This document shows positions 41,536-50,941 of a stretch of 64,000 nt of DNA, piece after piece (position 1 is the first letter of the stretch; every line of letters begins with the position of its first letter). Both the position numbers and the translations under genes were made by a program. The notes under the pieces were generated by a model. It was not told where the DNA came from and did not search any database. It saw only the letters and a program-made list of their open reading frames with translations. The DNA comes from Anaerolineaceae bacterium (lineage in GTDB: Bacteria; Chloroflexota; Anaerolineae; Anaerolineales; Anaerolineaceae), in assembly GCA_002702705.1 (NCBI GenBank), contig PABH01000035.1, forward strand, positions 40,165 through 104,164, read 5' to 3'.

Positions 41536-43374
41536 ATGTTTTTTTTAGGAGTTCTTGGCGTTTTTCAAGTGCTTTTTTTTCCAGGTATTTTAATTAAAAA
41601 ATTTTTATCTCTACCAAGAAATATTTTCTTTTCTTTGGGTTGTATTATCGGCTTAAGTTTAATCACGAATTACTTGTTTGTGTTTTTTCTGACCGCAATT
41701 GGTTTATTTATCCGGTGGCTGGTTCTTTTTTTAGTTGTTTTAGAACTAATAGCCATTATATATCTGTATCGTGTTCAATTAACGGCCATTTCGTTGGAAG
41801 ATGTTGTAAAAACTACTTGGGGTTCATTTGCAGAAAATATCCGTTTTCTTTTTCCAACAGTTGGGGAAGATAATCAAAAGAATTTAACAAAAATTATTCG
41901 ATACGTTTTTGTTTTATTATTCTTTATTATTGGCATAATCGCAATTGAATGGATTTTTCGATTTTTTCGATATAACCTTGGCGAAGTATTTAACACCTGG
42001 GATGCCGTAGTATCTTGGAATCGATGGGCAGTGGATTGGTCAATAAACCGAATGCCTATTAACACGCAAGATTACCCACAGCTCATACCAGCTAATTGGG
42101 CAATGATTTACAAAATTCTTGGTACTACTGAAATTCAATTTTTTGCCAAAGCGATCATGCCTTTATTTTCTTTTTTAATTATGTTGTTATTGTTAGGGCT
42201 GGGTTTTTACACAAAAAACCCAGCGTTTTTCTTAGCAATAGAATTAACACGATTAATTATTAAGAAATTTATCGGTGAGTTTATAAGTGCAGGTTATGTG
42301 GATTTAGCCCTAACTTTTTTGGTATTTTTGGCATTTATTATGTTGTTTTTAGCATATAAGGAAATTAAGCTAAAACAAAAATTGAATTATGTGTTTTTAT
42401 CATTGATATTTGTTTCTGGTTCTGTTGTAACCAAACAACCAGGTTTTTATGCATTGGCAAGTATTGGTTTAATGGTTATATTATTTTTATTCCGAAAAGA
42501 ATTAAAGACAATCTTTAAAGAATATAAAAAGCAAATATTTATTGTTGTTGCAATAATGGGTGTAATTATTCTGCCGTGGTATTTATATAAAGGGTTGCAA
42601 ATAATTAGTGGGATAGAAAAAACACATCTCTTGGGTCCATTACAACATACGAATCAGGTCCATAACAATATGACATTGTTTGCTAATTTAATTCCTGGAT
42701 TAATGACACTGGGTAAGTATATTTATGTTGTATTGTTTTTGATTCCAGCGATGTTTTTTGTTGAGAAATTCTGGAAAATTATATCTGCATTTGTGGTTAT
42801 TCCATATATTGCTTTATGGGCATCCTATGCTAGTTATGATTCTAGAAATTTGACTATGATGTTTCCCTTTATTGCTTTATTGGTTTGTTTGGGTATTGTG
42901 GGCATGATGGACGCTATGTTAAATTTCATTGACCGAGTGGATTTTAAAAAAATCCCAATCTATTCGGTGTTCATCCTTATAGCAGTTGTTGCTTATTCTT
43001 TAAATTATTTTTGGACCGCTGAAAAGTTAATGTCCAATCAAACTGAAAAACAAAAACAAATATTTAGCGTTGAGTTAAATAACGCATTGTATGATTATTT
43101 TTCTGACAAAACCATTCAGGGTGATATTCTTACAAATTATCCAGTGGATTATTTACCGGAATTTAAAAACACACAAAATTCCTTTGCATATAAAGACCTG
43201 GAATTATTTAAACAGGAATTTTCAGAAGAAGAAATTTCATATTTGTTGTTTCCGACTAATTTACCAGATGATCTAAAATCGTATATCAATTTACTAGAAG
43301 AACAGGGATTCGTTACACAGATTTTTTCCACGGACAGCTGGATCCCTTACACTTTTATGAAGATTAATCGATAG
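41536..43374 (+). CDS. polytopic membrane protein, glycosyltransferase-like
   Basis: A 612-residue protein with about 12 predicted membrane helices and a charged C-terminal tail of about 100 residues. An early loop contains WDAVVSWNRWAVDWSINRMP, in the position where GT-C-type transferases keep their acidic residue, and YPQLIPANW follows. It probably moves sugars from a lipid carrier, but no specific family is certain. ATG 41536 with AGGAG upstream is preferred to the TTG at 41515. The gene is AT-rich and converges on the polysaccharide cluster on the other strand. Confidence 0.68.
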   Translation: MFFLGVLGVFQVLFFPGILIKKFLSLPRNIFFSLGCIIGLSLITNYLFVFFLTAIGLFIRWLVLFLVVLELIAIIYLYRVQLTAISLEDVVKTTWGSFAENIRFLFPTVGEDNQKNLTKIIRYVFVLLFFIIGIIAIEWIFRFFRYNLGEVFNTWDAVVSWNRWAVDWSINRMPINTQDYPQLIPANWAMIYKILGTTEIQFFAKAIMPLFSFLIMLLLLGLGFYTKNPAFFLAIELTRLIIKKFIGEFISAGYVDLALTFLVFLAFIMLFLAYKEIKLKQKLNYVFLSLIFVSGSVVTKQPGFYALASIGLMVILFLFRKELKTIFKEYKKQIFIVVAIMGVIILPWYLYKGLQIISGIEKTHLLGPLQHTNQVHNNMTLFANLIPGLMTLGKYIYVVLFLIPAMFFVEKFWKIISAFVVIPYIALWASYASYDSRNLTMMFPFIALLVCLGIVGMMDAMLNFIDRVDFKKIPIYSVFILIAVVAYSLNYFWTAEKLMSNQTEKQKQIFSVELNNALYDYFSDKTIQGDILTNYPVDYLPEFKNTQNSFAYKDLELFKQEFSEEEISYLLFPTNLPDDLKSYINLLEEQGFVTQIFSTDSWIPYTFMKINR

Positions 43375-43403
43375 ACTAATCGCTTAATTTATTTCAAAAA
43401 TAA

Positions 43404-44348
43404 TCAGTTTTCAGATTTAATTTGATCAGGTTGGGTGTTTGAATTGAAAAGTTTCTGTTTGCTGTTTTGAATTCCGGCAATAGATCCTAATACAATTTCA
43501 ACGACAACAAATAAAAATCTATGGACAGTTGAATAAATAATAATTTCTTCAGTTGGAAATAATCCGGAAAAAATCCATACTAAAGCACCTTCTCTTATTC
43601 CAATTCCTCCTGGTGCAAAGATCATAATGTATCCCACTACCCAACTAATGGAATATCCAAAAATGGTGTTCGGTAGCATTTGGATTTGCAAATCAGGCAA
43701 AACAAATGAAAAACTTATTCCCAATAAAACCCATGTTGCAAATTGGATTAGGATTAATTTAATGAAGTCTAAAAGATTAAAAGCTATTTTTTTGTTGATG
43801 AAAAACCATTCGTAAACAACCAGGCCAACGATCCATGCCCCAATAATAACCCCTGCATAAACATACAGAAGAAAAGGAGACAAAGGTAGATTAAGTTGTA
43901 ATAAGATGTTTTGACCAAGCTGTGAAAAAATACCAAATAGTGAACCAATAACCAATGCACCGCTTAATAACCATACATTTTCACTAATTAAAGCTCTGGT
44001 AGATTTTTTAATGGTTAAGTTTTGGTCATGATAAGCGTTATATCTTCCTACAAAATGCCAAATTCCACCGGGTACGTATTTACCTAATTGAGTTATAGAG
44101 ACAATTCGAAATGCATGCCAATAAGGTAAAACATGATTTTCTTTTTCAACAGCAATTTTTGAAAAAAAAACTAAAAATAATTTTCCAGCTAACAAAAAAA
44201 GGGCGGAATAAAAGAGATTTTTTGTTGGGATTAAATTAAAATATTGAATCATCTTATCCCAATTATTAATAATGTAATATCCGCCCCCTATGATGACGGC
44301 TGTAATCCATATCCATTTTGTAATTTTGATGATTTTTTTTGATTTCAA
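43404..44348 (-). CDS. lysylphosphatidylglycerol synthase TM-like (UPF0104/AglD) protein
   Basis: A 314-residue integral membrane protein with about eight helices. ITQLGKYVPGGIWHFVGRY and VGYIMIFAPGGIGIREGALV are the paired motifs of the LPG-synthase membrane family, thought to act as lipid or glycolipid flippases. The gene start overlaps the preceding stop by 4 bp (ATGA), so it is the last gene of a four-gene operon. Confidence 0.85.
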   Translation of the reverse strand: MKSKKIIKITKWIWITAVIIGGGYYIINNWDKMIQYFNLIPTKNLFYSALFLLAGKLFLVFFSKIAVEKENHVLPYWHAFRIVSITQLGKYVPGGIWHFVGRYNAYHDQNLTIKKSTRALISENVWLLSGALVIGSLFGIFSQLGQNILLQLNLPLSPFLLYVYAGVIIGAWIVGLVVYEWFFINKKIAFNLLDFIKLILIQFATWVLLGISFSFVLPDLQIQMLPNTIFGYSISWVVGYIMIFAPGGIGIREGALVWIFSGLFPTEEIIIYSTVHRFLFVVVEIVLGSIAGIQNSKQKLFNSNTQPDQIKSEN

Positions 44349-45610
44349 TCTAAAAACCTTTTTAAGTAATCAAATTGTTTTTGAGACAAAGCTTGCACTG
44401 TTAGAAGTTCTTGAGAAATTTCAGAACGGATTTTTTCATTTTTTTCGAGCATTTCATGGATGAGTTTAACCAAATCTCGTCCGGTTTCTTGATAATCAAA
44501 AACACAAGATTCCTGGTGAAAGACTTTCATAACTTCCAGGTATTTATGTCCCCAACCTATGACTAAGGTTGGAATACCTAATCTTAATCCAAATACCATT
44601 GCATGAAATCGAGAGGATATTAGAATATCCAACCGTTTTACTAACTCCCCAATGCCTCGGGTATCAATATCAAAAGGCATCCAAGTGATGCGATCATAAA
44701 TTGATTTTGGGAGATCAATTTCCGCCAGATTTCGCATTTCTTCAATTACAAGAATATCATTATTTCGTTTCTTTTTTGATTTTTCTCTTGATGCATTTGG
44801 AAAGACCAAAAAATGAAGGTCTTGCTGATAACTGGATTTTTTTATGGTCTCTATCAGAATTTTTAAATAATTAGAATTTTTTGATTGCATTTTATCTTTT
44901 ACAAGAATGCTCGGGGAAATACCAATCAATCTTGTGCCCTCTTTTTTTCTGATATCAAGGGATTCACAAACTTGATTTACGGCAATCGTATTTTCTTTGG
45001 TTAAGCAATATTTCTCGTCGAATACAAATGTGGCGTCCATTGCAAGTGAAACTTGGTTTTTATCTAAACCCAAACCAGATAGAAATTCCAAGGTTTTTTC
45101 ACCGCGGGCAAAAATGAAAGTACATTTGGAAAGGAAAATTTTTGCAAATATGCGAATTATTGGGTTGTGGAAAGGTCCAGCAGCCTGGGAGAGCTTAATG
45201 ACAGGCACGTTAAATAACAATGCGGGAAGAATGGTTAAGATGTTGTAGGGTAAAAAAATCAACCGCCCATCCGAAAAAGTTATACCCCCGATATCCAATA
45301 ATTGTCGCGATTCGATGATTGCTTTTAATTCTCCCGAAGGATGTATTTGAAGCCTAATTTTTTTTAGAAACCAAAACCAAACAGCCTTGATGTTTAATAA
45401 TATTAACGATTTTGGTCTGCTGTCAAAAAAAGTAAATGTTGTATCCATTGTTAGAGACTTGTCTACCGAAGGATATGGCGTGAAGATAAAGAATTCAACA
45501 TTGGAAGAACTCTCACGGATTTTTCCGATTGTAGTTTCAAGCATTGCTGCAGCGCCGCGATTTCCCCAAATTGAACCGCCGATTATTGTTACCTTTTGGT
45601 GATTAGGCAT
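44345..45610 (-). CDS. polysaccharide pyruvyl transferase family protein
   Basis: A 421-residue protein of the CsaB/WcaK-like pyruvyltransferase family, which adds ketal pyruvate to surface glycans. The Rossmann-type N-terminus is TIIGGSIWGNRGAAAMLETT, and the C-terminal segments LVKRLDILISSRFHAMVFGLRLGIPTLVIGWGHKY carry the family's SxRFHAM motif. It overlaps the FrhB-like gene by 1 bp (TAATG). In this operon it likely decorates an exported polysaccharide. Confidence 0.88.
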   Translation of the reverse strand: MPNHQKVTIIGGSIWGNRGAAAMLETTIGKIRESSSNVEFFIFTPYPSVDKSLTMDTTFTFFDSRPKSLILLNIKAVWFWFLKKIRLQIHPSGELKAIIESRQLLDIGGITFSDGRLIFLPYNILTILPALLFNVPVIKLSQAAGPFHNPIIRIFAKIFLSKCTFIFARGEKTLEFLSGLGLDKNQVSLAMDATFVFDEKYCLTKENTIAVNQVCESLDIRKKEGTRLIGISPSILVKDKMQSKNSNYLKILIETIKKSSYQQDLHFLVFPNASREKSKKKRNNDILVIEEMRNLAEIDLPKSIYDRITWMPFDIDTRGIGELVKRLDILISSRFHAMVFGLRLGIPTLVIGWGHKYLEVMKVFHQESCVFDYQETGRDLVKLIHEMLEKNEKIRSEISQELLTVQALSQKQFDYLKRFLD

Positions 45611-46716
45611 TACAAAATCTCCAGTGCTTTTAAGAAATATAAATATAGTTTAATTATTTTTTTTGGTGTTCGGGCAATTAACTTTCGCCCTTTTGCAGTG
45701 TTAGATAATTTGTAATTGAACAATATTACAAAAGCAATTAACAAATCAACCAATCGAACTTTTTCATTAACTGTATCGGCTATTTTTATCCCTAATAGTT
45801 TGCCGGCTTTCGACCTTGCCGAAACGTTATAGTGTAAGGGTAGGCTGCGAGATTGTGCATCTGCAATTGTTTCAATACTTACGGGTTTACCCTCAAGTAT
45901 ATTCTCACTCAGTGCCTGCACGATGAGATCATTTGCAAAAGTTGTACGGGCAATAACAGCATTATGTTTGATGGGATTGTTTTTCATTGCCATCAACCAA
46001 ACATCTCCAATAGAAAGATCACAATCATATCCAGTGTGGTCATTGCAGCGGAGACATTTTCTTGCACAATAAAAATAAAGATTTTGGTAATCACTAAACA
46101 CACTAAAGGGCTTTTCATTATGGATATCATCTTCATAGGAAAAATGCATTTTGCCGCGCCAATGCCCGGCCCTATAACGAAAATCAGTTAGGCTTTTACC
46201 AGCAGGTTTGTTCTTTTTGATAACCAATTGTGTTAATGCAGGATCGGAAATATGACCACAAAATAAGGCAATCGTAAGTTTAATTTTTTGGTTAAGTTTT
46301 GGATTGTTTTTTCTAAGCCGGTTTATAACCCATGTATCGCAGGGTAGCAGCACCAATGCAAGATTACCTTCAAAAGCTTCAATTAAAGGCACAGCATCAT
46401 GGGTGAAATTGGTAGTGAAGTATTTACTCCCCTGGGCTTTTGGCAATTCATCTGGGTCAGTGATGATTTGGTAGTCACAATTTACATTGTTGCCATTCAC
46501 AGACGAGATTAACACTAATGCGCCATCAATTTTTCCCGTTTCTAACATGTATTTTAATATTGCGGTAATTACACCACCGGAAGCAGCATGGTTTCGGGTG
46601 ATTTCATCTTTTGCGTATAACAACCAGGAGGAATTAAACAGGCCAATATATTTTTTTATTAATAAATCGGTCCAAGTACGTTTTGTGATTCGATCAATTA
46701 GTGAATTAAATTCCAT
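45610..46716 (-). CDS. coenzyme F420 hydrogenase/dehydrogenase beta-subunit-like protein
   Basis: A 368-residue flavin/iron-sulfur protein of the FrhB family. The N-terminal SGGVITAILKYMLETGKIDGA and C-terminal CARKCLRCNDHTGYDCDLSIGDVW are diagnostic; Cys residues in LPCD and FCGH complete a likely cluster site. Such proteins next to pyruvyltransferases and glycosyltransferases occur in many polysaccharide loci and are thought to carry out redox steps on sugars or lipid carriers. Translation is coupled to the pyruvyltransferase. Use of F420 versus another flavin or ferredoxin donor is unknown. Confidence 0.87.
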   Translation of the reverse strand: MEFNSLIDRITKRTWTDLLIKKYIGLFNSSWLLYAKDEITRNHAASGGVITAILKYMLETGKIDGALVLISSVNGNNVNCDYQIITDPDELPKAQGSKYFTTNFTHDAVPLIEAFEGNLALVLLPCDTWVINRLRKNNPKLNQKIKLTIALFCGHISDPALTQLVIKKNKPAGKSLTDFRYRAGHWRGKMHFSYEDDIHNEKPFSVFSDYQNLYFYCARKCLRCNDHTGYDCDLSIGDVWLMAMKNNPIKHNAVIARTTFANDLIVQALSENILEGKPVSIETIADAQSRSLPLHYNVSARSKAGKLLGIKIADTVNEKVRLVDLLIAFVILFNYKLSNTAKGRKLIARTPKKIIKLYLYFLKALEIL

Positions 46717-46747
46717 GTTGCCTTATTCCAAAATCTTATTGGTCTTG

Positions 46748-47695
46748 TTACTTCTTGTAATTTGTTTTTCGTAATTCATACAAGATTTTATCCTGGTTCA
46801 TTTTTACACGGTTAATCATATCCGCAATAAATGCGATAAGAAAAACAAGCAGTCCAAAAATAATGAATCCAAGTCCTATGAAACCAAAAGACTTATAGGG
46901 TGTGAAACGTTGATTGATAATATAAAAACCGATTAGAAAAAATTCAAATAAACTTCCAATGATAAAAGAAAATAAGCCTAGTGCACCAAAAAAACGCATC
47001 GGGCGGTAATCCAATAACACCCTAAGAATAATTTTGCTGGATTGAAAAGCATAACGTAAGATGGAAGATGCCACCCTTGATTTGCGATTTATATCATATT
47101 GGACCCATACTGGTACCTCTACGACGCGGGTACCCTTAAATACTTGGGAAAGAATGGTTTCATGTGTATACGTAAAGTTTCCAAAAAGGTTGAGGCGCAT
47201 TAAGGCTTCATAACTGTAAGCGCGATATCCACAGGAGACATCCTGAAAATTTTTATTGCTAACAAAATTTATGATTTGTGAGATCCATTGGTTACCAAGA
47301 TATTTAAAGGAAGGCATGTTTTTAGGTTTTCCATTATGGAAACGATTTCCAATTACCATGTCTGCCTGGTTTTTTAGAATCGGGTCAATTAATAATGAAA
47401 TTTCAGCAGGATTAAATTGCCCATCCGCATCAATGCTGACTAAAATATCAAAACCATCTTCTAATGCATAATTGATTGCGGATTGAAAAGCTGCACCCAC
47501 CCCACGATTATACCCATGAGAGATGACCTGTGCATTGGCGTTTTTTGCGATCATTGTTGTTGAATCGGTAGAGCCATCATCAACAACTAGTACTCGAATC
47601 TCGTCAATTCCGTTTAATTTCGTAGGTAAGCTGTTAATCGTGTTGCCAATATTTTCTTCTTCATTTAGACAAGGCATATAAATTAATAATTTCAT
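46748..47695 (-). CDS. family 2 glycosyltransferase, DPM1-like with C-terminal membrane helices
   Basis: A 315-residue GT-A enzyme. It starts MKLLIYMPCLNEEENIGNTI and has VLVVDDGSTDSTTMIA, LVSIDADGQFNP (DxD) and GNRFHNGKP. Two membrane helices near the C-terminus (about 230-285) match the undecaprenyl/dolichyl-phosphate sugar transferase group. ATG 47695 is preferred over 47740 since the family N-terminus begins here. It is the first gene of the minus-strand operon, 31 bp before the FrhB-like gene. Confidence 0.9.
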   Translation of the reverse strand: MKLLIYMPCLNEEENIGNTINSLPTKLNGIDEIRVLVVDDGSTDSTTMIAKNANAQVISHGYNRGVGAAFQSAINYALEDGFDILVSIDADGQFNPAEISLLIDPILKNQADMVIGNRFHNGKPKNMPSFKYLGNQWISQIINFVSNKNFQDVSCGYRAYSYEALMRLNLFGNFTYTHETILSQVFKGTRVVEVPVWVQYDINRKSRVASSILRYAFQSSKIILRVLLDYRPMRFFGALGLFSFIIGSLFEFFLIGFYIINQRFTPYKSFGFIGLGFIIFGLLVFLIAFIADMINRVKMNQDKILYELRKTNYKK

Positions 47696-47830
47696 AAGTT
47701 TCCCGATTGAGTAGGCATATTGTTTATAAAATCGAATCATTCTTATGACTCGAATGCCTTTTATAAAACTTTCAAAACCTCTATTTCATCAAATTATAAC
47801 TCACGAATTAATTATAAATTCAGAAAGAAA

Positions 47831-47865
47831 AAACCTCAGATTCAATGGAAATGTATCTGAGGTTT
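47831..47865 (-). terminator. terminator of the multihaem cytochrome gene
   Basis: AAACCTCAGAT (47831-47841) pairs perfectly with ATCTGAGGTTT (47855-47865). Reading on the minus strand it ends in TTTTTTCTTTC, a good T tract, 27 bp after the stop. Confidence 0.88.
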
Positions 47866-47891
47866 CGACTGGTTTTCGATAAAAATTTTAG

Positions 47892-49196
47892 TTAATCATG
47901 TATGAATGGTTCTGTGGGTTGGGTGAGGTGGCAGACGGTACAGGTTTGGAGGGTATCATTAAATCCTTGAAGTTGGATGAATTTTATCCCGTCGTTGGCT
48001 TCACTGGATGGTGCGATGGCATGGGGGCTATCGTGGCAGGCGGCGCAGTAGATTTCGCCGTGCCCTTTGGATAACCGGTAAAGCGGTTGATCTTGGGTGA
48101 TGTTTGTATGACAGCCGCTATCACCACAGGTGGGTTCGTTTAACCACGGTTGTGGGTTTTTGGAAACTTCTTCCATGCCGCCGTGGCAATCTACACAGTC
48201 CATATCATGTTCTGTGGACATCACATCCCGTAAACACTCTGTGGTAGGACCTGGATGGCAGTTATAACAGCCTTCAAGAGAATCCGGTACTTTCCCACTA
48301 TGTTTTTCATGAATAGCATTTGACAAGTTGGGAATACCATTAATTCCCGGCATAGCTAAGGCATTGGATGCATGGCAGGTAGCACATAATACGGGGCGCT
48401 GTGTCATCAATGCGGCCCGGTGACCAATCGGGTATTCATCCTGGTTTTCCATATCGTGCAGTGTAAGGATGTTTGTCTCTACTTTGCCGGTAGCAATATT
48501 TTCGATTTGTCCATCGGAATGACAGTTATCACAGTGCATTTCTGTGGATACCGGCGCGACAACCGTGAGCCCTGCCAGCTGCTCCCCACTGGTTTCATCA
48601 AATGCTTTGATCTCGGCTTTTTGATAGGGATAAGGTGTGTTGGGTGCACTATCACGAAATTCGGTTAGAGGAATTCCCTCTGCGGCAAAATGATCCTCGT
48701 GAACATCCAAATTACCGCTTAATCCCTTCCCTGTCAGCCCGATATTATCCGGGAGTGGGCTGGCTAAACCAAATAAATCCTGGGCATAATCCCAGAAATT
48801 GGATTTACCAACAGAATAGGTGTTGTCAGGGAAGCTATATGTAATTTCAATATTGTCGGTGACGACCACTGGTGGGTCTCCTCGTTTTACAACCTGAGCC
48901 CATAAGTTGTTGTAAGGTGGCAGGACGGCTAAATCTTGAAAATCGGCATTGTAACAATGCATACCAAGATCATTCCAGCCCAATAAAACATAATCTCCTT
49001 CAATACTTCCAGGGTTATAATTCTTAAAAATGAGGGGTAAATAAATGGGAGGCGGTGTTTCTACCTGGTAGCTGGGGCTGTTATTGGTTTGAGCAAAGCT
49101 TTGGGTGGTGGTAAAGAACGAGGCTGTGATGGGCATTAAAAACAACAGCATATAAAACACGATTTTTATTGGTCGTTTAACCTTGTTATTTAACAT
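47892..49196 (-). CDS. secreted multihaem c-type cytochrome
   Basis: A 434-residue exported protein. The signal peptide runs to about residue 36 (FTTTQSFAQ). Covalent haem sites are visible as CDNCH, CATCH, CYNCH, CVDCH, CAACH and CTVCH plus one longer CGDSGCH (CX4CH), about seven haems. Haem sites cluster in the second half; the first half (VLLGWNDLGMHCYNADFQDL) is a conserved non-haem region. It would conduct electrons outside the membrane, but no partner oxidoreductase is adjacent. The gene is monocistronic with a strong terminator. Confidence 0.88.
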   Translation of the reverse strand: MLNNKVKRPIKIVFYMLLFLMPITASFFTTTQSFAQTNNSPSYQVETPPPIYLPLIFKNYNPGSIEGDYVLLGWNDLGMHCYNADFQDLAVLPPYNNLWAQVVKRGDPPVVVTDNIEITYSFPDNTYSVGKSNFWDYAQDLFGLASPLPDNIGLTGKGLSGNLDVHEDHFAAEGIPLTEFRDSAPNTPYPYQKAEIKAFDETSGEQLAGLTVVAPVSTEMHCDNCHSDGQIENIATGKVETNILTLHDMENQDEYPIGHRAALMTQRPVLCATCHASNALAMPGINGIPNLSNAIHEKHSGKVPDSLEGCYNCHPGPTTECLRDVMSTEHDMDCVDCHGGMEEVSKNPQPWLNEPTCGDSGCHTNITQDQPLYRLSKGHGEIYCAACHDSPHAIAPSSEANDGIKFIQLQGFNDTLQTCTVCHLTQPTEPFIHD

Positions 49197-49284
49197 CGTT
49201 ACCGTCCTTTAATTTTTGGGGTTTTAAACAGAAAAAAAGTTCCCTTTTAATTAAAGTCGCTAAAAACCGGAAAAGGTTACAGTA

Positions 49285-50646
49285 TTAAGCTTTTACTGTT
49301 TCAGCAAGGTTGTGAATCCATTTTTTTGATTTAAAACGAGGATAAACAAACAGCAGCTTAACAATTTCTTCAGCCATAATGAATATATAGACCCAATAGA
49401 CTGGCATATGGAACACAAAAGCACTGATTAATGCTACGGGGACACCGATTAACCAGATGGAACCTAACTCGACATAAAGAGCAAAGCGGGTATCTCCCCC
49501 GGCTCGTAAAATACCAATGAAGATCATTAGATTGGTCACCCTAATCCACATGGCTGCACCGAATACAAGCAAAATTTGCATTGCCAATTTATAGGACAGC
49601 GGTTCAATATTGTATAAGGATAGAACAGCCGGACGGATTAGAATCACGATGATTCCAATCAGAATGGCACCAACGAAAGCTAAAATTAAAAAACGATTGG
49701 CATAATCATAGGCGGTTTCTTCATCACCTGCCCCAATTCGATTTCCGATCATGATCGCGCATGCATTTGCGATACCAATAAAGATAACAAAGGCCATACT
49801 TTCAATGGTGCTGTTGATGTTTACTGCGGCGATTGCATTGGTTCCGATGTGGGCGAAAACAGCGTTGTAGGTGGTGATGCCCAAAGACCAGAACAATTCG
49901 TTTACCGCTGCAGGAAGAGAGGTTTGTAGTACCTTTTTAAGGAAGCTAAACGAATAACGCAGTTCACTTAAACGCGCGCTGGCGGGTGTTTTGAGTTTGT
50001 AAGCAAAAAACACGATGACAATACATTCGAGAATACGAGCGATCGTAGTGCCCAACGCTGCGCCCTGAACACCCATTTTTGGTAAACCAAAATTTCCGAA
50101 AATCAATATATAGTTTAAAAACATATTTAAACTCAAAGCAATGATGGTGATTACCATCGGCAGTTTTACATTTTCTGTACTGCGTAAGACGGATACAAAG
50201 GTAAAAGTAATGGATGTGAAGATATAACTAATACCTACAATCCGTAAATACTGGCTGCCTAGCTCGATCACTGCTGCATCATTGGTGTAAAAGGAGAGGA
50301 TTTTTTCAGGCACAAAAAGGGCAATAAAGGTATAGATGACCGCAATGCCAATACCCAGGCTGAGGCCAATTCCCATTACTCGTTTCAGATTGCTAAGATC
50401 TTTATTACCCCAATATTGAGCGGTGAATATAGCTGACCCGCTGCTAATACCAAAAAGGAGAATAGACAACAGGAAAAATATCTGATTGGATAGCCCTAAG
50501 GCTGCAATTGAGGTTTCGCCCAATTGACCGATCATTAATACATCCAACATATTTGTCATGGATGAAATAAATTGTTGGATTGTTATTGGCACAGCGATCT
50601 TTAATAATGTAGAGAAAAATCGCTGATCTTGAAAAAAAAGTCTCAT
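49285..50646 (-). CDS. MATE-family efflux transporter
   Basis: A 453-residue, 12-helix transporter exchanging cations for drugs or metabolites. The N-terminal LKIAVPITIQQFISSMTNMLDVLMIG and internal ILFGISSGSAIFTAQYWGNKD are family hallmarks, with the second half repeating the pattern (PAAVNELFWSLG; NACAIMIGNRIGAGDEE). It lies divergent to dnaE. No regulator is adjacent, so the substrate is unclear. Confidence 0.92.
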   Translation of the reverse strand: MRLFFQDQRFFSTLLKIAVPITIQQFISSMTNMLDVLMIGQLGETSIAALGLSNQIFFLLSILLFGISSGSAIFTAQYWGNKDLSNLKRVMGIGLSLGIGIAVIYTFIALFVPEKILSFYTNDAAVIELGSQYLRIVGISYIFTSITFTFVSVLRSTENVKLPMVITIIALSLNMFLNYILIFGNFGLPKMGVQGAALGTTIARILECIVIVFFAYKLKTPASARLSELRYSFSFLKKVLQTSLPAAVNELFWSLGITTYNAVFAHIGTNAIAAVNINSTIESMAFVIFIGIANACAIMIGNRIGAGDEETAYDYANRFLILAFVGAILIGIIVILIRPAVLSLYNIEPLSYKLAMQILLVFGAAMWIRVTNLMIFIGILRAGGDTRFALYVELGSIWLIGVPVALISAFVFHMPVYWVYIFIMAEEIVKLLFVYPRFKSKKWIHNLAETVKA

Positions 50647-50824
50647 TTTTATCTGCTTGCTTGATAGGATGTTTACGAAGTTTACTAGAGAGAAATCGTT
50701 AAGTCGAGGTTGCGGGTCTTGAAATTTAAAATACCAGCCAAAAGGATAGGAATAGAACTCAACCTTAAAATTTTTGTTTTGTCTAATTTTTTAAGAGTAA
50801 GACAGTCTGATTTGATTTTCTGCA

Positions 50825-50833
50825 TGCTATAAT
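50825..50833 (+). promoter_or_regulatory. extended -10 promoter of dnaE
   Basis: TGCTATAAT is a perfect extended -10 (TGnTATAAT), about 110 bp upstream of the dnaE start. No good -35 is present, as usual for this class. The long leader contains a 7-bp hairpin CGAAGCA/TGCTTCG (50888-50907) just before the ribosome site. The rest of the 295-bp divergent gap shows nothing recognisable. Confidence 0.55.
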
Positions 50834-50941
50834 GACGGAGAGAAGGAATAGATTTTCTATATTTCTTCAACCGCTTGGAGACCCATACGAAGCACATGGT
50901 TGCTTCGTTTCCATGTAGTAATCCAAAAAGGAGGAGCTTGC

